A DNA stretch of 64,000 nucleotides from Roridomyces roridus (GCA_029378245.1 JARKIF010000051.1:248001-312000), one strand, 5' to 3'. Counted from the stretch's first letter, positions 9,566-20,836 are shown. The notes: a model not told the origin generated them from the letters alone. Numbers and translations: made by a program.

Positions 9566-10727
9566 AGAGCCAGAGGACGGGGTCGCCACGCGGACCCGCA
9601 GTCGGGTTGCTTGATGGGCGCGAGGCGGGTGATGCGTATGCGCACGAGGGTGATGCATATGCGCACGAGGCGGGTGATGTGTACGCGACGACAGGCGAGG
9701 GTGTTGCAATCACACGGGGGAAATAGTATCATCTTGATGAGCCGAATTTGGAATTAATAAAATTGTCCCTTTCGGTGTATTTGATTTGTGACGAAGAGAA
9801 GGAATATCCGAAGAGGACGGAATACACAGGGCTAGAGAGTGGTACAGGCATATACCAGCGTATTTGAGTGGAGACACATAGCTAGCCATGCCCTGGCTAG
9901 ATCCATTGTTTTTGCGAAGCGGCGCGATGGCTACAGCCATGTCCACATGCTTCAGCCTACAGCTACGGGTGCCGCGATATGTGCAGGGGCTTGTCTGGCA
10001 GTGCGGTGTCGATCGGGTCGGTAGAGCTCAGGATGCAGAGAGAGGGAGGTCCAGAGCGGCGTGTAACGAGAGTTGAGGACAAGAAAGCGAAGCGTAAGTC
10101 GAGGGTGTGTTACAGTGGGCGTGGCGGAGTGCAGCAGGTCGTCAGCGTCATCGCGGGTCGATGGAGTTATAGAGTGACGCACCTGGATGTGGGCCCCAGT
10201 CTTCCCTCCTCTTCCCTTTTATTGCAGTGCCCACGCGTTCGCACATCCCGTCCCGTCCCGGTTCCTGACCACTGTGCGTTGCACATCATCGACGATTCAT
10301 CGTAAGTACTCGCGAGCTGCAGCCGTTCCAGGTGGCCGGCAGGTGGCTGGATGAGGCAGCTTCGAAGTATCCTGAGGTGAGATGGCATGGTTTTCGAGGG
10401 TCGACAACGAGTAACGCGGTCCCTGAATGGGTTCCAGCGAAGGGAGGGAGAGGGAGAGCCACGACGTGGTCGATCACGTGAATTCGCCAAATTAGGAAAT
10501 CGGCGCGTTAAGCAAATGATCACCGAGATCGACCAGTCTGTCTATCGACATATCATAGACAGACTGGTTACGAGTCTAGTTGACAGCTAATTGTGGATGG
10601 ACAGCTTGGTGTCAGCAACGCGCGTCGGGGATGATGGACGTTGCGTTTAAGAGCAAGCCCAAGCCGAGCCGGCAAAGCCAAACAAAGTCAAAACAAACCG
10701 ACGCGTCTCTTCCTCTTCTCTCATTCA
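9566..10727. other. Intergenic region with short tandem repeats and a perfect hairpin
   Basis: Just after the transposase, 9615-9690 holds imperfect tandem copies of a GATGCGTATGCGCACGAGG-like unit. No gene is recognised to 10727. A 13-bp perfect inverted repeat lies at 10533-10567. From about 10600 the DNA becomes similar to the upstream flank of the intact F-box gene near 21070, so this is duplicated promoter sequence. Confidence 0.55.
10533..10567. repeat. Perfect 13-bp inverted repeat (hairpin)
   Basis: CCAGTCTGTCTAT at 10533-10545 is followed by nine bases and then its exact reverse complement at 10555-10567. It sits 160 bp upstream of the F-box pseudogene. It could be a MITE remnant or a hairpin-forming site; no function can be read from it. 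Confidence 0.7.
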
Positions 10728-11607
10728 ATGGCGACCAAGTCCTTGACCCATGCCGAGACTCCCGCGTCTGACGCTGCCGTTGCGCTTCGAGAACTAGACG
10801 CGTCCTCTTCGAGTCAACTGACTCAACTCACAGAGCTTGAAGGTGTTCTTCAAGGTATGTCATCCTTCTCGTTCTTATAGGCTCTTGAATCGACTCCAAT
10901 AGAACTCGAGAAACGAATCGACCCAGTATCCAACCTCCCTCTCGAAGTTACGACTGCGATTCTCATTCTCTGCCTCCCCAAATCTTCCTTTCCCGCACCC
11001 GTGGCTTCCAGCGCTCCCATGCTTTTGCGCAACGTCTGTGTAAGTCTGGCACTTACTACTTACAAGACATCTAGTCTGATCATACTGGATGTTCCTGATC
11101 TTATCTGATCTTATCTTATATTCCCATTTACTTATCTTATCTTATTTACATCACCATTCCATATATGTTACACATTGATTGTGACCGTTTACCTTACTGA
11201 TAGATATCTTCTCTTCTTGGTCTTGACCACCATGTACTTCCATAGTGGCTCCTCTTGAATGACCACACTATTGTTCTGTCATTCTTGGGCTTCTCTTGGT
11301 TCTGTCTGGCCGACCCTCTAGTGTTGACTGCCTCCACAATACGGCAGCCTTCCAGTCTGCCGCTCTTGGAAGGTCATGGCCCTTTCAATACCCCAGCTAT
11401 GGTCTTTCATATGCCTAAACACGGAAATGTCAGTGAATTTTGGGTCGCTGGTAGCCCTTTGGATTGCACGCGCACAGTCGATGCCACTATCCATCTCCTT
11501 CCACGGAGACCGGTACCTCGCCTCCGTGAAGCCTTCCCTCGGGACCATCATTGACCAGCACTTCCCCCCCCCCCTGTGCGGAATTTGGAGTTGTACATCT
11601 CCGAAGG
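10728..11607 (+). pseudogene. F-box/LRR-type protein pseudogene, interrupted by a solo LTR
   Basis: This copy is paralogous to the intact gene at 21175-22622. Exon 1 (MATKSLTHAETPASDAAVAL) and the intron are conserved, and exon 2 starts ELEKRIDPVSNLPLEVTTAI. The frame is cut at 11034 by a 316-bp element and resumes at 11360 with RSWKVMALSIPQLWSF. Near 11565 a run of 11 C replaces CCCCACCCA, a +2 frameshift. Similarity stops at about 11607, so roughly the C-terminal two thirds is missing. These three lesions make it a pseudogene. The upstream flank is also duplicated, so the copy arose by DNA duplication and not by retroposition. Confidence 0.85.
11039..11354. mobile_element. Solo LTR (316 bp) with 5-bp target-site duplication
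   Basis: Aligning the F-box pseudogene to its intact paralogue shows an extra 316 bp starting TGTAAGTC and ending CTTCCA. It is flanked on both sides by GTCTG (11034-11038 and 11355-11359), of which the paralogue has only one copy. TG...CA ends with a 5-bp duplication are typical of LTR retrotransposons. There is no internal coding region, so this is a solo LTR. It contains CTTATCTTATCTTA-like AT-rich runs. Confidence 0.75.
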
Positions 11608-12061
11608 ACCAAATTTTTATCTGGTCGAAATAGTACAGCAGGAGCCACAACATAAGTACGAGTTCTGCCGGGAGTTCTTCCCGAAGCAGCATCATGCCAG
11701 GAGATGTTCTTTCAAAATTTTCCCGCTGTAGGGCCAAATTTGAAAGAGCTTCTTTCTCACAGATGCAAAGGGGATGAGAAAGATCTCCTTTCACAAAGGC
11801 CTTTCTGTTCAGCAGAAAGAATTACTTTCCGCAGACTTTGATGTAATTGACAAGGGAATGCTTTCTCTACTGCAAACTGCATGTTTGTTTTATGGGTTTT
11901 TTTGCTGTGCCTCTGTACACCGCCAGAGTGCAACCAGCTGACCAGCAGCTGGACGTGATATGTAAACCAGCACCAATCCACCACAGTCTCCAACCTGGAT
12001 TCTTCAAATGAAAGGTCACCTTGTGAGTTTTCTCTCTATTTTATTGAGTCTCACCTCGCTA
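11608..12061. other. Non-coding spacer between F-box pseudogene and transposon
   Basis: This stretch follows the loss of F-box similarity and runs to the TA preceding the Tc1/mariner-type element. It is AT-rich. I recognise no gene; short open frames lack codon structure. It may itself be part of an older insertion that truncated the F-box copy. Confidence 0.4.
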
Positions 12062-13380
12062 CAGTGATCTGGCACTCCTTTACACATCAGATTGAAACCC
12101 GTGATTTACACTTCCTCTCTTCACTTTAAAAATTGCGAAAAAATCCTCCAAGGGTCTATGCACCCTGAACCATCAATAGATTTTTTTTCAGAGTTCATTG
12201 AGTGCTTGTGGCTTGCAAAAAGAATGAATTTCAAAGTGATCACATCTGTCATCCAAATCCATCCTTTACACACTTTCCTCGTTGCTGCCAGCGCATAGTC
12301 AGGGTTACCCTCCTGGACCTCTGGCACCTTGCATTGAGGCATGGGAGGCCTTCTGTGCATCCTGGGCAGCTGACCTTCTGTTTTAGACAGGGATTTGGCA
12401 AGAGCAGTGAGATCACGGAAACAGGTGCATCTGAGCCGTTCACCCAGTTTGTATCCAAAAATCACCCGAAAATTGTTGGAGACTCCCAGTATGGTCAAGA
12501 ATCCGTCAAAAAGAAATTGGGGCAAGAGGTGACCCGGGTGGACGGCATAGATGCATTTTATTCATGACAACCACCAGAGATAAATAGTGCTGGCCAAAAA
12601 TACGATATGGGAAAATATATTTTGAATATATTCAGGTGAATATGGATATGATACGAGCTCTGGGGTCCAATCGGATACAAATACGTCTGAATATGAATAC
12701 GATAAAATATGGATATGAATATGATATGCAGTGGGCATATTGAAATATGTTCAGATACGCCGGCCACTGGCAATGAGGCTCAAATCAGGCTCGGAGAGCA
12801 CGGCAATCACAGAATTGATAATGATCTTGATGATCGGCACCGGTGTCCCGCTTTGCTAACAGTGATTCGCTTGTGCAAAATACCTAAAATGGAAATTTGA
12901 TCTGAATGCCGAGTGATCCTTGGTCTGAATACTTCTTCTCCATGAACTTGTTAGCTGCTGGTTGACACTACGATGCTGGAGAGTGTGTCAGCCAATGTTG
13001 TGACACAATGTTGGGCCAAGACACGACCAAGTGGGGACTCACAAGGGCCTGGACTGGGTGGTTCATGTGGGGTAGAATATATTTGAATATATCCAAAATA
13101 TATTTGTATCGTATTCACCATGGTGAATACGATACACTAGAAATACGATACGAGTGCGGTGAGGTGAATATGATATGGATATGAATATAATACGGGATTT
13201 GGCGTATCATATTTGTATTTGGCCAGCACTAGAGATAAAAATGCGAAAAAAAAATGGAGGCTCATGATAGGGTATGCAGAAAGATACACAATTTTTTTCT
13301 AAGAGATTGCTAAAGATTTGTGGCCAGGAATCCCAAGTGTGTAAAGGAATGATGCTGTGTAAAGGAGTGCCAGATCACGG
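12062..13380. mobile_element. Tc1/mariner-type element with 25-bp TIRs and TA target site
   Basis: The left end CAGTGATCTGGCACTCCTTTACACA (12062-12086) is matched by the reverse complement at 13356-13380 with one mismatch, and TA borders both ends (12060-12061 and 13381-13382). TA duplication with a CAGT/CCGT start fits Tc1/mariner-pogo elements. A second element (12586-13230) is nested inside; without it and its duplicated target the original is about 664 bp. No transposase is recognised. A minus-strand open frame at 12121-12525 (134 codons) lies inside but I cannot assign it. Non-autonomous by size. Confidence 0.7.
12586..13230. mobile_element. Nested AT-rich MITE with 9-10 bp target-site duplication
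   Basis: The element starts AGTGCTGGCCAAA and ends TTTGGCCAGCACT. Direct copies of AGAGATAAA(T/A) flank it at 12576-12585 and 13231-13240. Subterminal regions on both sides are packed with GAATA(T/C)GATA-like units in opposite orientation, so the single strand could fold into long arms. A 9-10 bp duplication suggests a Mutator-like origin; hAT (8 bp) is the alternative. The centre (about 12775-13075) is unrelated unique sequence without a gene. Confidence 0.7.
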
Positions 13381-13878
13381 TAATTACCTCGGAAGTGCCA
13401 TCACAATCTGACCGATGGCCGCTTTCATTTCAATTTCACATACTTCTGGCCGAATGCCAACCGAGCGCTGAACTGAACCTTGCGTTTGGGTTCAGCAGAT
13501 TCCTGAACCTGAACACTGAACGGCCATTTGGTTCAGTTTGGTTCAGCTTTGAACTGTTTCTTTGAACCGGACTCACCCAACACTAACCGTGGCACACAAA
13601 AAAAGTGCCACAACTGTGTAAGGGACCCTTATTAAGGGTTAAGCCTTAGCATTAACAAGAAATACTGATACATTGATACTTTCTCCCTCCACAATGACCT
13701 ACTTCTACTTATAAGAGCTGCCGGGGACTTCTGCTCCTCTGAACAAGAGTTTGATACACGTGGTATAAGTAATCTTGTCTGTTGGTTGGTTATCTACATA
13801 GACTATTTGCTGATTCTGGTATACCACTGCATTTGTTTCAGTGGCGGAGGGGTTCCTTTTGGGCTTAGGGCACATTCA
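13381..13878. other. Intergenic region with clustered TGAACC/GGTTCA motifs
   Basis: At 13470-13570, TGAACC and its reverse complement GGTTCA occur repeatedly in both orientations. At 13588-13610 a GTGGCAC...GTGCCAC inverted repeat flanks an A-run. These look like the subterminal part of a decayed DNA transposon. From about 13820 the sequence becomes the degenerate tail of the ankyrin gene. No gene seen. Confidence 0.5.
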
Positions 13879-16800
13879 TCACCAGCTGACCCAGCGGAGA
13901 AGGATTTCAAAGCTTTGGAGAAGAATTCGGAGCAGCAGAGCCCAGCCATCCTTCTCAGCAGCATTGACCGATGCCCCGTGTTCTATGAGCAGCCTTATAA
14001 CATCCAGGTGGCCATTATTGGATGCAAGGTGTAATGGAGTCCAACCATCCTTTTCAAGAGCATCAACTGGGGCTCCCTGTTCCACAAGCCACTTGACCAC
14101 ATCCAGGTGGCCATTATTAGATGCAAGGTGCAGCGGAGTCCAGCCATCCTTCTCAGCAGCATTGACTGAGGCCCCCTGTTCCATGAGCACCTTCACAACA
14201 TCTAGGTGGCCATTATCAGACGCAAGGTGCAGCGGAGTCCAGTTGTCCTCCTCAGCAGCATTGACTGAGGCTCCCTGATCCATAAGCAGCTTTGCAACAT
14301 CAAGGTGGCCATTTGAGGATGCAAGGTGCAGCGGAGTCCAGTCATCCTTTGCAGCAGCATTGACTGAGGCCCCCTTTTCCATGAGCAGTTTTGCAACATC
14401 AAGGTGGCCATTCAAGGATGCTAGGTGCAGCGGAGTCCAGCCTGCATTCTCAGCAGTATTGACTAGTGCCCCGTGCTCTATAAGTACCTTTGCAACATCA
14501 AGGTGGCCCATCAGAAATGCAAGCTGCAGCGGGGTCCAGCCATCCTCCTCAGCCACAGCATTAACTGATGCATTCTGTTCTATGAGCAGCTTTGCAACAT
14601 TAAGGTGGCCATTTGAGGATGCTAGGTGCAGTGGAGTCCAGTTGTCTTTGTCAGCAGCATTAACTGATGCCCCTTGTGCTACGAGCAACTTTGCAACTTC
14701 CAGCTGGCCATTATTGGATGCAAGGTGCAGTGGAGTCCAGCTGTCATTCGCAGTAGCATCAACTGAGGCCCCCTGTTGCATGAGCAGCTTTGCAATCTCA
14801 AAGTGGCCATTTGAGGATGCTAGGTGCAGGGGAGTCCAGCCATCTCCTTCAGCCACATCAATTGATACCCCTTGTTCCATGAGCAGCTTTGCAGCATCGA
14901 ACCGGCCATTATGAGATGCAAGGTGCAGCGGAGTCCAGCCATCCTTCCCAGTAGCATTACCTGGTGCCCCTTGTTCCAAGAGCAGCTTAGCAACTTCCAG
15001 GTGACCGTTATTGGATGCAAGGTGCAGTGGAGTCCAGCCATCTTTGTCAACAGCATTGCCTGAGGCCCCCTGTTCCATGAGCAGCTTCGCAACATTTAGG
15101 TGGCCATTCAAGGATGCTAAGTGCAGCGGAGTCCAGCTGTCCTCCTCAGCAGCATCAACTAATGCCCTCTGATCTATGAGTAGCTTTGCAACATCTAGGT
15201 GGCCATTTGAGGACGCAAGGTGCAGCGGAGTCCAGCCTGCCTTCTCAGCAGTATTGACTAACGCCCCGTGTTCCATGAGCATTGTTGCAACATCCAGGTG
15301 GCTCATCAAGAATGCAAGCTGCAGCGGAGTCCAACCATCTTCCCCAGCAGGATCAACTGATTCAGCATGTTCTATGAGCAGCTTTGCAACATCAATGTGG
15401 CCATTTGAGGATGCAAAGTGCAGTGGAGTCCAGCCGTCTGCCTCAGCAGCCTCGGATGATGCTCCTTGTGCGATGAGCAACTTTGCAACTTCCAGCTGAC
15501 CATTATTGGATGCAAGGTGCAGTGGAGTCCAGCCATCCTGTGCAGCAGCAGAGACTGGTGCTCCATGTTCCATAAGCAGCTTGGCAACATCTATGTGGCC
15601 ATTTGATGAGGCATGGTGCAATGGAGTCTGTCCATCCTTCCCAGCAGCATTGACCGATGCCCCTTGTTCCATAAGCAGTTTTGCAACATCAAGGTGGCTA
15701 TTTGAGGAAGCAAAGTGCAGTGGAGTCCAGCCATTCTCCTCAGCAGCATTGACCGATGCCCCTTGTTCCATAAGCAGTTTTGCAACATCAAGGTGGCTAT
15801 TTGAGGAAGCAAAGTGCAGTGGAGTCCAGTCATTCTCCTCAGCAGCATCAACTGATGCCCCTTGTCCTATAAGCAGCTTCACAAAATCAAGCTGGCCATT
15901 ATTGGATGCAAAGTGCAGCGGAGTCCAGCCCTCCTGCTCAGCAACATTGACTGATGCCCCATGTTTAATAAGCAGCTTTGCAATACCAGAATGTCCCATC
16001 CATAAGGCAAGATGGAGTGCTGTCCGGCCATCCCTACCAGTAACATTAACTAATGCCCCATTTTGTATAAGCAACTCTGCAATTTCAGGATGTCCCATCA
16101 ATAAAGCACGATGGAGCATTGTCCGGCCATCCTTGTCAATGACATTAACTGATGCCCCATGTTGTATGAGCAGCTCTGCAATGTCAAGGTGGTCATCCCT
16201 ACATGCATAGTGCAGTGGACTCTGGTCATCCTTGTCAATGACATTAACTGATGCCCCCTGTTGTATGAACAGCTCTGCAATGTCAAGGTGGTTGTCTCTG
16301 CATGCATAGTGCAGTGGAGTCCGGTTACTCTTGTCAGCAGCATTGACCAGTCCCCCATGTTCTACAAGCAGCTTTGCAACATCAGTTACATCACAGTAGT
16401 GGTACAAGGATGCAAGGTGTAACGGAGTCCGGCCATCTTTGTCAGCAGCAGTGACTGATGCCCCATGTTTAATGAGCAGCTTTGCAATATCAGGATGTCT
16501 TGTCCGTAAAGCAAGATGCAGCACTGTCCAGTCATCTTTGTCAATGACATCAACTGACACCTTCCTGGAAACAAGCAAAAATAACACCCCTTTTTGAAAT
16601 CCAATTTCTGCACACATACAAATTGCTGGTAGTATCTGGTCATTCCAGTTCCATTTGTGATACCCCCAGTTCCATTTGTGATACCCCTGTAATTGACACA
16701 ACATGGTGTATTGGCTACTTTCGTCTTCAAGCAGATGCATTGTTGCTGGGAGTAGCTGCTCCTGGTATGTGTCATCACAGTGCTGGAAGTGCTTAAACCA

Positions 16801-18587
16801 GTTTCCAGCTGCATATTTTGCAAGTGGGTATTCACCCCAGGTGTCCAGAGTCATACCATGATCATTTTCTGCAAACACAAGGAGATAGCGAACACAGGTT
16901 TGTGCAATGATTTTTTCTGAGATATCTTTGCTGAGATCAAAAGTGGATTCATGCTCTTGATAGAACCTTGTGGACAGCACATAGTCTCGCACAGATGAGT
17001 GTGCAAAACTGATTGATTGTTTTCTTGTGTTATGGATGTTGATGACAATGAGCCCATCCAGCAGCTCAAAAAGCTTTGAGTTGTCGGAACGTCTGTCAGG
17101 GTAGTAGATGGATGTTTTGACATTTGAAAAGTCAAAATCTGGACGGTCCAACCTAAAAGCAATAGCATCTGCAAGCTCTTCTGAAGAAAGTTCTCTGGCT
17201 GAAAACAAGAGCCATCGCAATATAGCCTGAATAAAAACTGATGGAACTCTAGATGATTCTTTTGCTCGCCTCAGGAAACGGGTGTAAATAGTGAACAAAT
17301 CAGTGGGAAGGGCTGCAAAGACCTCATCCCATTGATCTCTCCAGGGACAATGCCCCAATTCCTTGATCAAGCAATCTGCCATGCGGAACCTATCACTGCT
17401 GTTTAGTTCAAGCCAAAGAAGAATGTTCAATTATGACCTACATTCCATTGCTCTTGCTCACAATTTGTTTGGTGACCACCTTGGCATGTTCAATATCATC
17501 TGACATTGCCAAAATTTTGCTGTAGACAAAGGATCTTATATCATCATCCAAGATTGATGCATATAACTTTATCACAGGAACATGTTTGAACCCTGTTTGA
17601 AATTCCTGCACAGGTTGACTTGTAAACAGCAAATGCAGCCCTTTTGTGGAAGCACTGGAAAGTTTGTTCACAAATCCAACAAGACCTGTCCAATCATGCT
17701 TGGGACATTCATCCAGTGCATCGAGGACAATGTATGTCTGTTCCAGTTCTCCAGTCAGGCTTTCAAGGAGTTCTTGAAGATCCTTGAGCTGTGGCTGTAT
17801 TTTTCCTTTCCCCAGTGTTTCATGAAATGTTGAAAGAGTCTCGTGTGGAGCAGGTGACATCGCAGAGAGCTGCCAGACAATGGAGCGCAGCATGACGTCC
17901 AGGCTTTGTCTGTCATTCCTGAAGTCAAAAAAGAAATATGCAACTTCTTTGCCAGTCTTGACAAGGTCATCGATGATGGTCGAGCTGTTTATGTCAGCAG
18001 AGATGGTGCAGTGAACTAAATGAAATACCTGAGTACACTTTTCCCCGTTCCAGCTGAAATTGGTCAGATATGAAGTGAACTAAAATCAGGCCAACATACA
18101 AATTCCCTGAATCTGCAAGCTGCCAGGTGTCTTTTTCCAAGTCTGGAACTGATAATGCTTGAGCAGCCAAGTCCCAGAATCTTTATGGCGATGCTGTTGC
18201 AACTCATGCTGTCTGTCCTGTGTGTTCAGAGGTTTTCCCAACCACTTGAACAACTCCTCATCTGATCTACACCAAAGATAAGCCATAAGAGCTATGTGGG
18301 GTCAAAAATGTGATTAACCCTTGGATGCTGTCATACAATGATGAATTAAATTTGAGGCAGTGTTGTCAAAAGAAAATATACATTTTGACATTGGGGCTCC
18401 CTCCAGCACCACCAGTACCCCCAGATTGGTCCCCTGGCCCACCGGGTCCACCTGGGCCACCTATAGCCACATAGCATGATTTTCTCAGGATCCTACTCTG
18501 AGATTCAGACACACCATAGATAATCACATCCCGGACTCTTGCAACTCTCTGGGTATTCGACATCACAGAAACTGATCTGCAGATCAT
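13879..18587 (-). CDS. NACHT-ankyrin STAND receptor (fungal NLR-like), 1483 aa
   Basis: Five exons (18587-18382, 18266-18100, 18053-18029, 17984-17442, 17389-13879) total 4452 nt. A Gly-rich N-terminal linker (GGPGGPGGPGDQSGGTGGAG) precedes SDEELFKWLG and the NACHT module. Walker A GISGTGKSVLSS is rebuilt across a 25-nt micro-exon. Walker B is YIVLDALDECP, followed by LLFTSQPV and KSNGMFRMADC. A winged-helix-like region (ALPTDLFTIYTRFL, SFAHSSVRDYVLS) leads to 26 full ankyrin repeats of 33 residues (xDGWTPLHLASNNGHLDVAK type) plus a degraded last one. NACHT-ANK proteins are fungal STAND receptors linked to non-self recognition and cell death; that role is family knowledge. No effector domain is recognised at the N-terminus. 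An earlier start within exon 1 (MSNTQ) is also possible. Confidence 0.88.
14000..16560 (-). repeat. Ankyrin-repeat array, 99-bp units with higher-order blocks
   Basis: About 26 tandem 99-bp units encode 33-aa ankyrin repeats. Distinctive units recur eight repeats apart: WTPLQLAFLMSHLDV (unit 13) and WTPLQLAFLMGHLDV (unit 21), each followed by an A-GWTPLHLAS unit; units 11 and 19 share NNGQLEVAKLL. This indicates duplication of a block of roughly 790 bp after the basic array existed. Units 8 and 9 are nearly identical, so small-scale duplication is recent. Confidence 0.85.
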
Positions 18588-20348
18588 TATCTCTTCAGAT
18601 CGGACAAAAAAGCAAAGAGAGCAGCTTACTTACTCTGAGCAGAGAACTTGGAAAGATGGTGGTCAGAAGCAAAGAAGATGCTAGCGTGCACAAATAGGTA
18701 CAAGCATCTTAGAGGACATACATGTACAAACTTTCTGATACTAAAACAACAGTACTGTTACATGTTGCCGCCGGGCAGATGGATGAGCTGAAATATAGTA
18801 TACTGCGGCTTGCAACCCCCTCGGTCGTTGTGGACGCATATTACATAAGCTTTCTCCATGGCGCCGTCCACCCAGGGGACCAGAACGGGAGAGAGACAGT
18901 GGTGCTGGACACACCCCGTAGCCGGGACCTGTGGCAAAACATCATCAGCGCACGTGCAAGCTATATCGCTTCTATGTATGCGCAATGTGGTGGGTAATCT
19001 GCGGAAACTATCAGCGAAACCCAAGGGAGAACGGAAAAATAACGCACAAAGCCGCACTCTTCCTCCTCTTCATCACCTTCTGGTGTTTCTATACTTCAGC
19101 CACCGCGGCTGCTCGCAGGGCTCTCCGAAACCCCTCCTCGCCGAAAGGGTACCGCGAGTGTGACAGCCGCGCCGCTGTTATTCCCAGGACACGCAATAAG
19201 CGCCGCCAGTGTGCCGCCAGTGTGCCGATTGAGGCAGGGGACGCGGCGGGGGTGATGCGTCGGTCGAGGGGCGCGAACCGGAAGCGCGCGGCGGGGAGTC
19301 TGGCGAGCGGGGGATGGGGGATGGGGAGAGGACGTTGGCACAGACGGGAGGGTGTCCCACAAAAAGAGGACAACGTAGGGAGGGTCATGCAGGTAGTGCA
19401 TGTCCCCTCGCGCCATTGCTACAGCGCGCAAAATAGTCGAGGATTCTCTCCATAGGATAGGCCGAGTAACCTGGAAGAAGCATCAGCAGTATCCGAGGGA
19501 GCATGGGAGGAAACACATACAAGCGTCGGACTGTTCAAGCCACTCATCCCATTGCCACCGTATCCACCCACGCCATGCGCACCCAGGAAACGCATTGACT
19601 CGACATCCATCAACCTCTCCTCCCACCACCCATGCGTACTGGCCAACGAACACCACCCTCACCGCCCACGGACCCATTTCCCTCATTCATAGTCATCGAG
19701 ATACTAGCCGTCGGCGGCGAGGGGAGCAGAGACATACTCCTCGGCCCCACCAGCCCTCGAGCGGTCTTCGGCCGCTCGAGGCTGTTGGCTGGGAAAAGAC
19801 GGGCGGAAGACCGGATGTGTGAGCGCGGACGAGTAGTGGAGCTTGCGGTTGGGAATTTTAGTTTTCGGAGGGCAGAGAGTGGGGGCCGTAGCGGGACATC
19901 GGTGTCGCAGGCGAGAGCTGGCAGGGGTGGTCTGCGCGGGGTTAGTAGTCTGGTCACACTTCAGAGTTGTCTTGAGCATTGGGAACCGCGAAGGTCAGGA
20001 GTAGACACAGACATACGTCGTGTCCTTTCATCGACATTCCTCCTTCTCCATGCATGATCTCGGTGTTGGTGTCGATCGACTTCACCATGCGCGGCGTCCT
20101 CGCGCCAGAGGTTCCCCATAGCGAATCCGCTCATGATCTGGAGTCCGAAAGGATTGTCGGACATGGATGGTCGAACGTTTGGGGTCAGATGGGTCGTAAG
20201 TCGTCAGGAAGGCGTCGTGCGGGCGCCGGGCAGAGGATGTGGACCCTCGCAGGTCACCGGTGGCTGGAAAACGGCGACGCCCTGAGAGAGACAAAAAAGC
20301 GAGACAAAAGTCGCGTGGCAGTGACGGCATTTTGATCCGCCACTCTCG
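18588..20348. other. Long gene-poor, GC-rich region upstream of the NLR
   Basis: 18588-18720 should contain the NLR promoter. From about 18850 to 20340 the DNA is GC-rich, with several overlapping open frames on both strands that show no family similarity I recognise. A decayed continuation of the P450 fragment may lie at 20080-20340 on the minus strand, but I cannot align it. No RNA gene seen. Confidence 0.4.
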
Positions 20349-20836
20349 CTAAGCCCTGGACTCGGCGCGGTGCATCTTGGCGTGGGTTTTGTTGTCGAGG
20401 GTTGAGAGGAAGTTGTGCTTCAGGGGATGCTTGAACCTAGCAAGAGTAAGTGGGTTTTCGGAGCCTGGAGGACTGACGCACCGGTATATCTGGCTGATTG
20501 CCTGGGGACTACAAAGAGGGAAGAGTAAGGCTTCATGAAGCGAAGCAGCCGGCTACCCACTCGCATACAGAAACTTCATTTCGCGCAATCCTCACCACCG
20601 TTCCGTATTTCTTGTGCAACTCCAGTAATTCCAACCCTACACACTCCATTCAGCGGGTACTTCAAGACAGCGACATTGGAGATGCTCACCATGTCCCGTC
20701 TCACCGCCCGCGTCGATTTCAACGACCACAAGCCTGTTAGGGAGCCCAGTGGTCCGGGAATACCTGCAAGTGGGTGCAAGAGCAGGTTGTACAAAGCGAA
20801 GGAGCAGAGAGCGAAGGCGAGGAGATAGAGCAGCAT
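20349..20836 (-). pseudogene. Cytochrome P450 5' fragment
   Basis: The start at 20836 gives a hydrophobic anchor (MLLYLLAFALCSFALYNLLL) and the Pro hinge HPLAGIPGPLGSLTGLW, standard for fungal microsomal P450s. After introns the frame continues LHKKYGTVVRIARNEVS, AISQIYR and PLKHNFLSTLDNKTHAKMHR, which fits the first about 110 residues of the family. It then ends at a TAG (20349). The I-helix, ExxR and heme-Cys motif are not found downstream, so the gene is truncated and inactive. Exon joins are read by eye. Confidence 0.65.

Noticed and set aside
13841..16210. Several plus-strand open frames opposite the ankyrin array
   Set aside because: They repeat with the 99-bp ankyrin period and lack starts or domains, so they are antisense shadows of the repeats.
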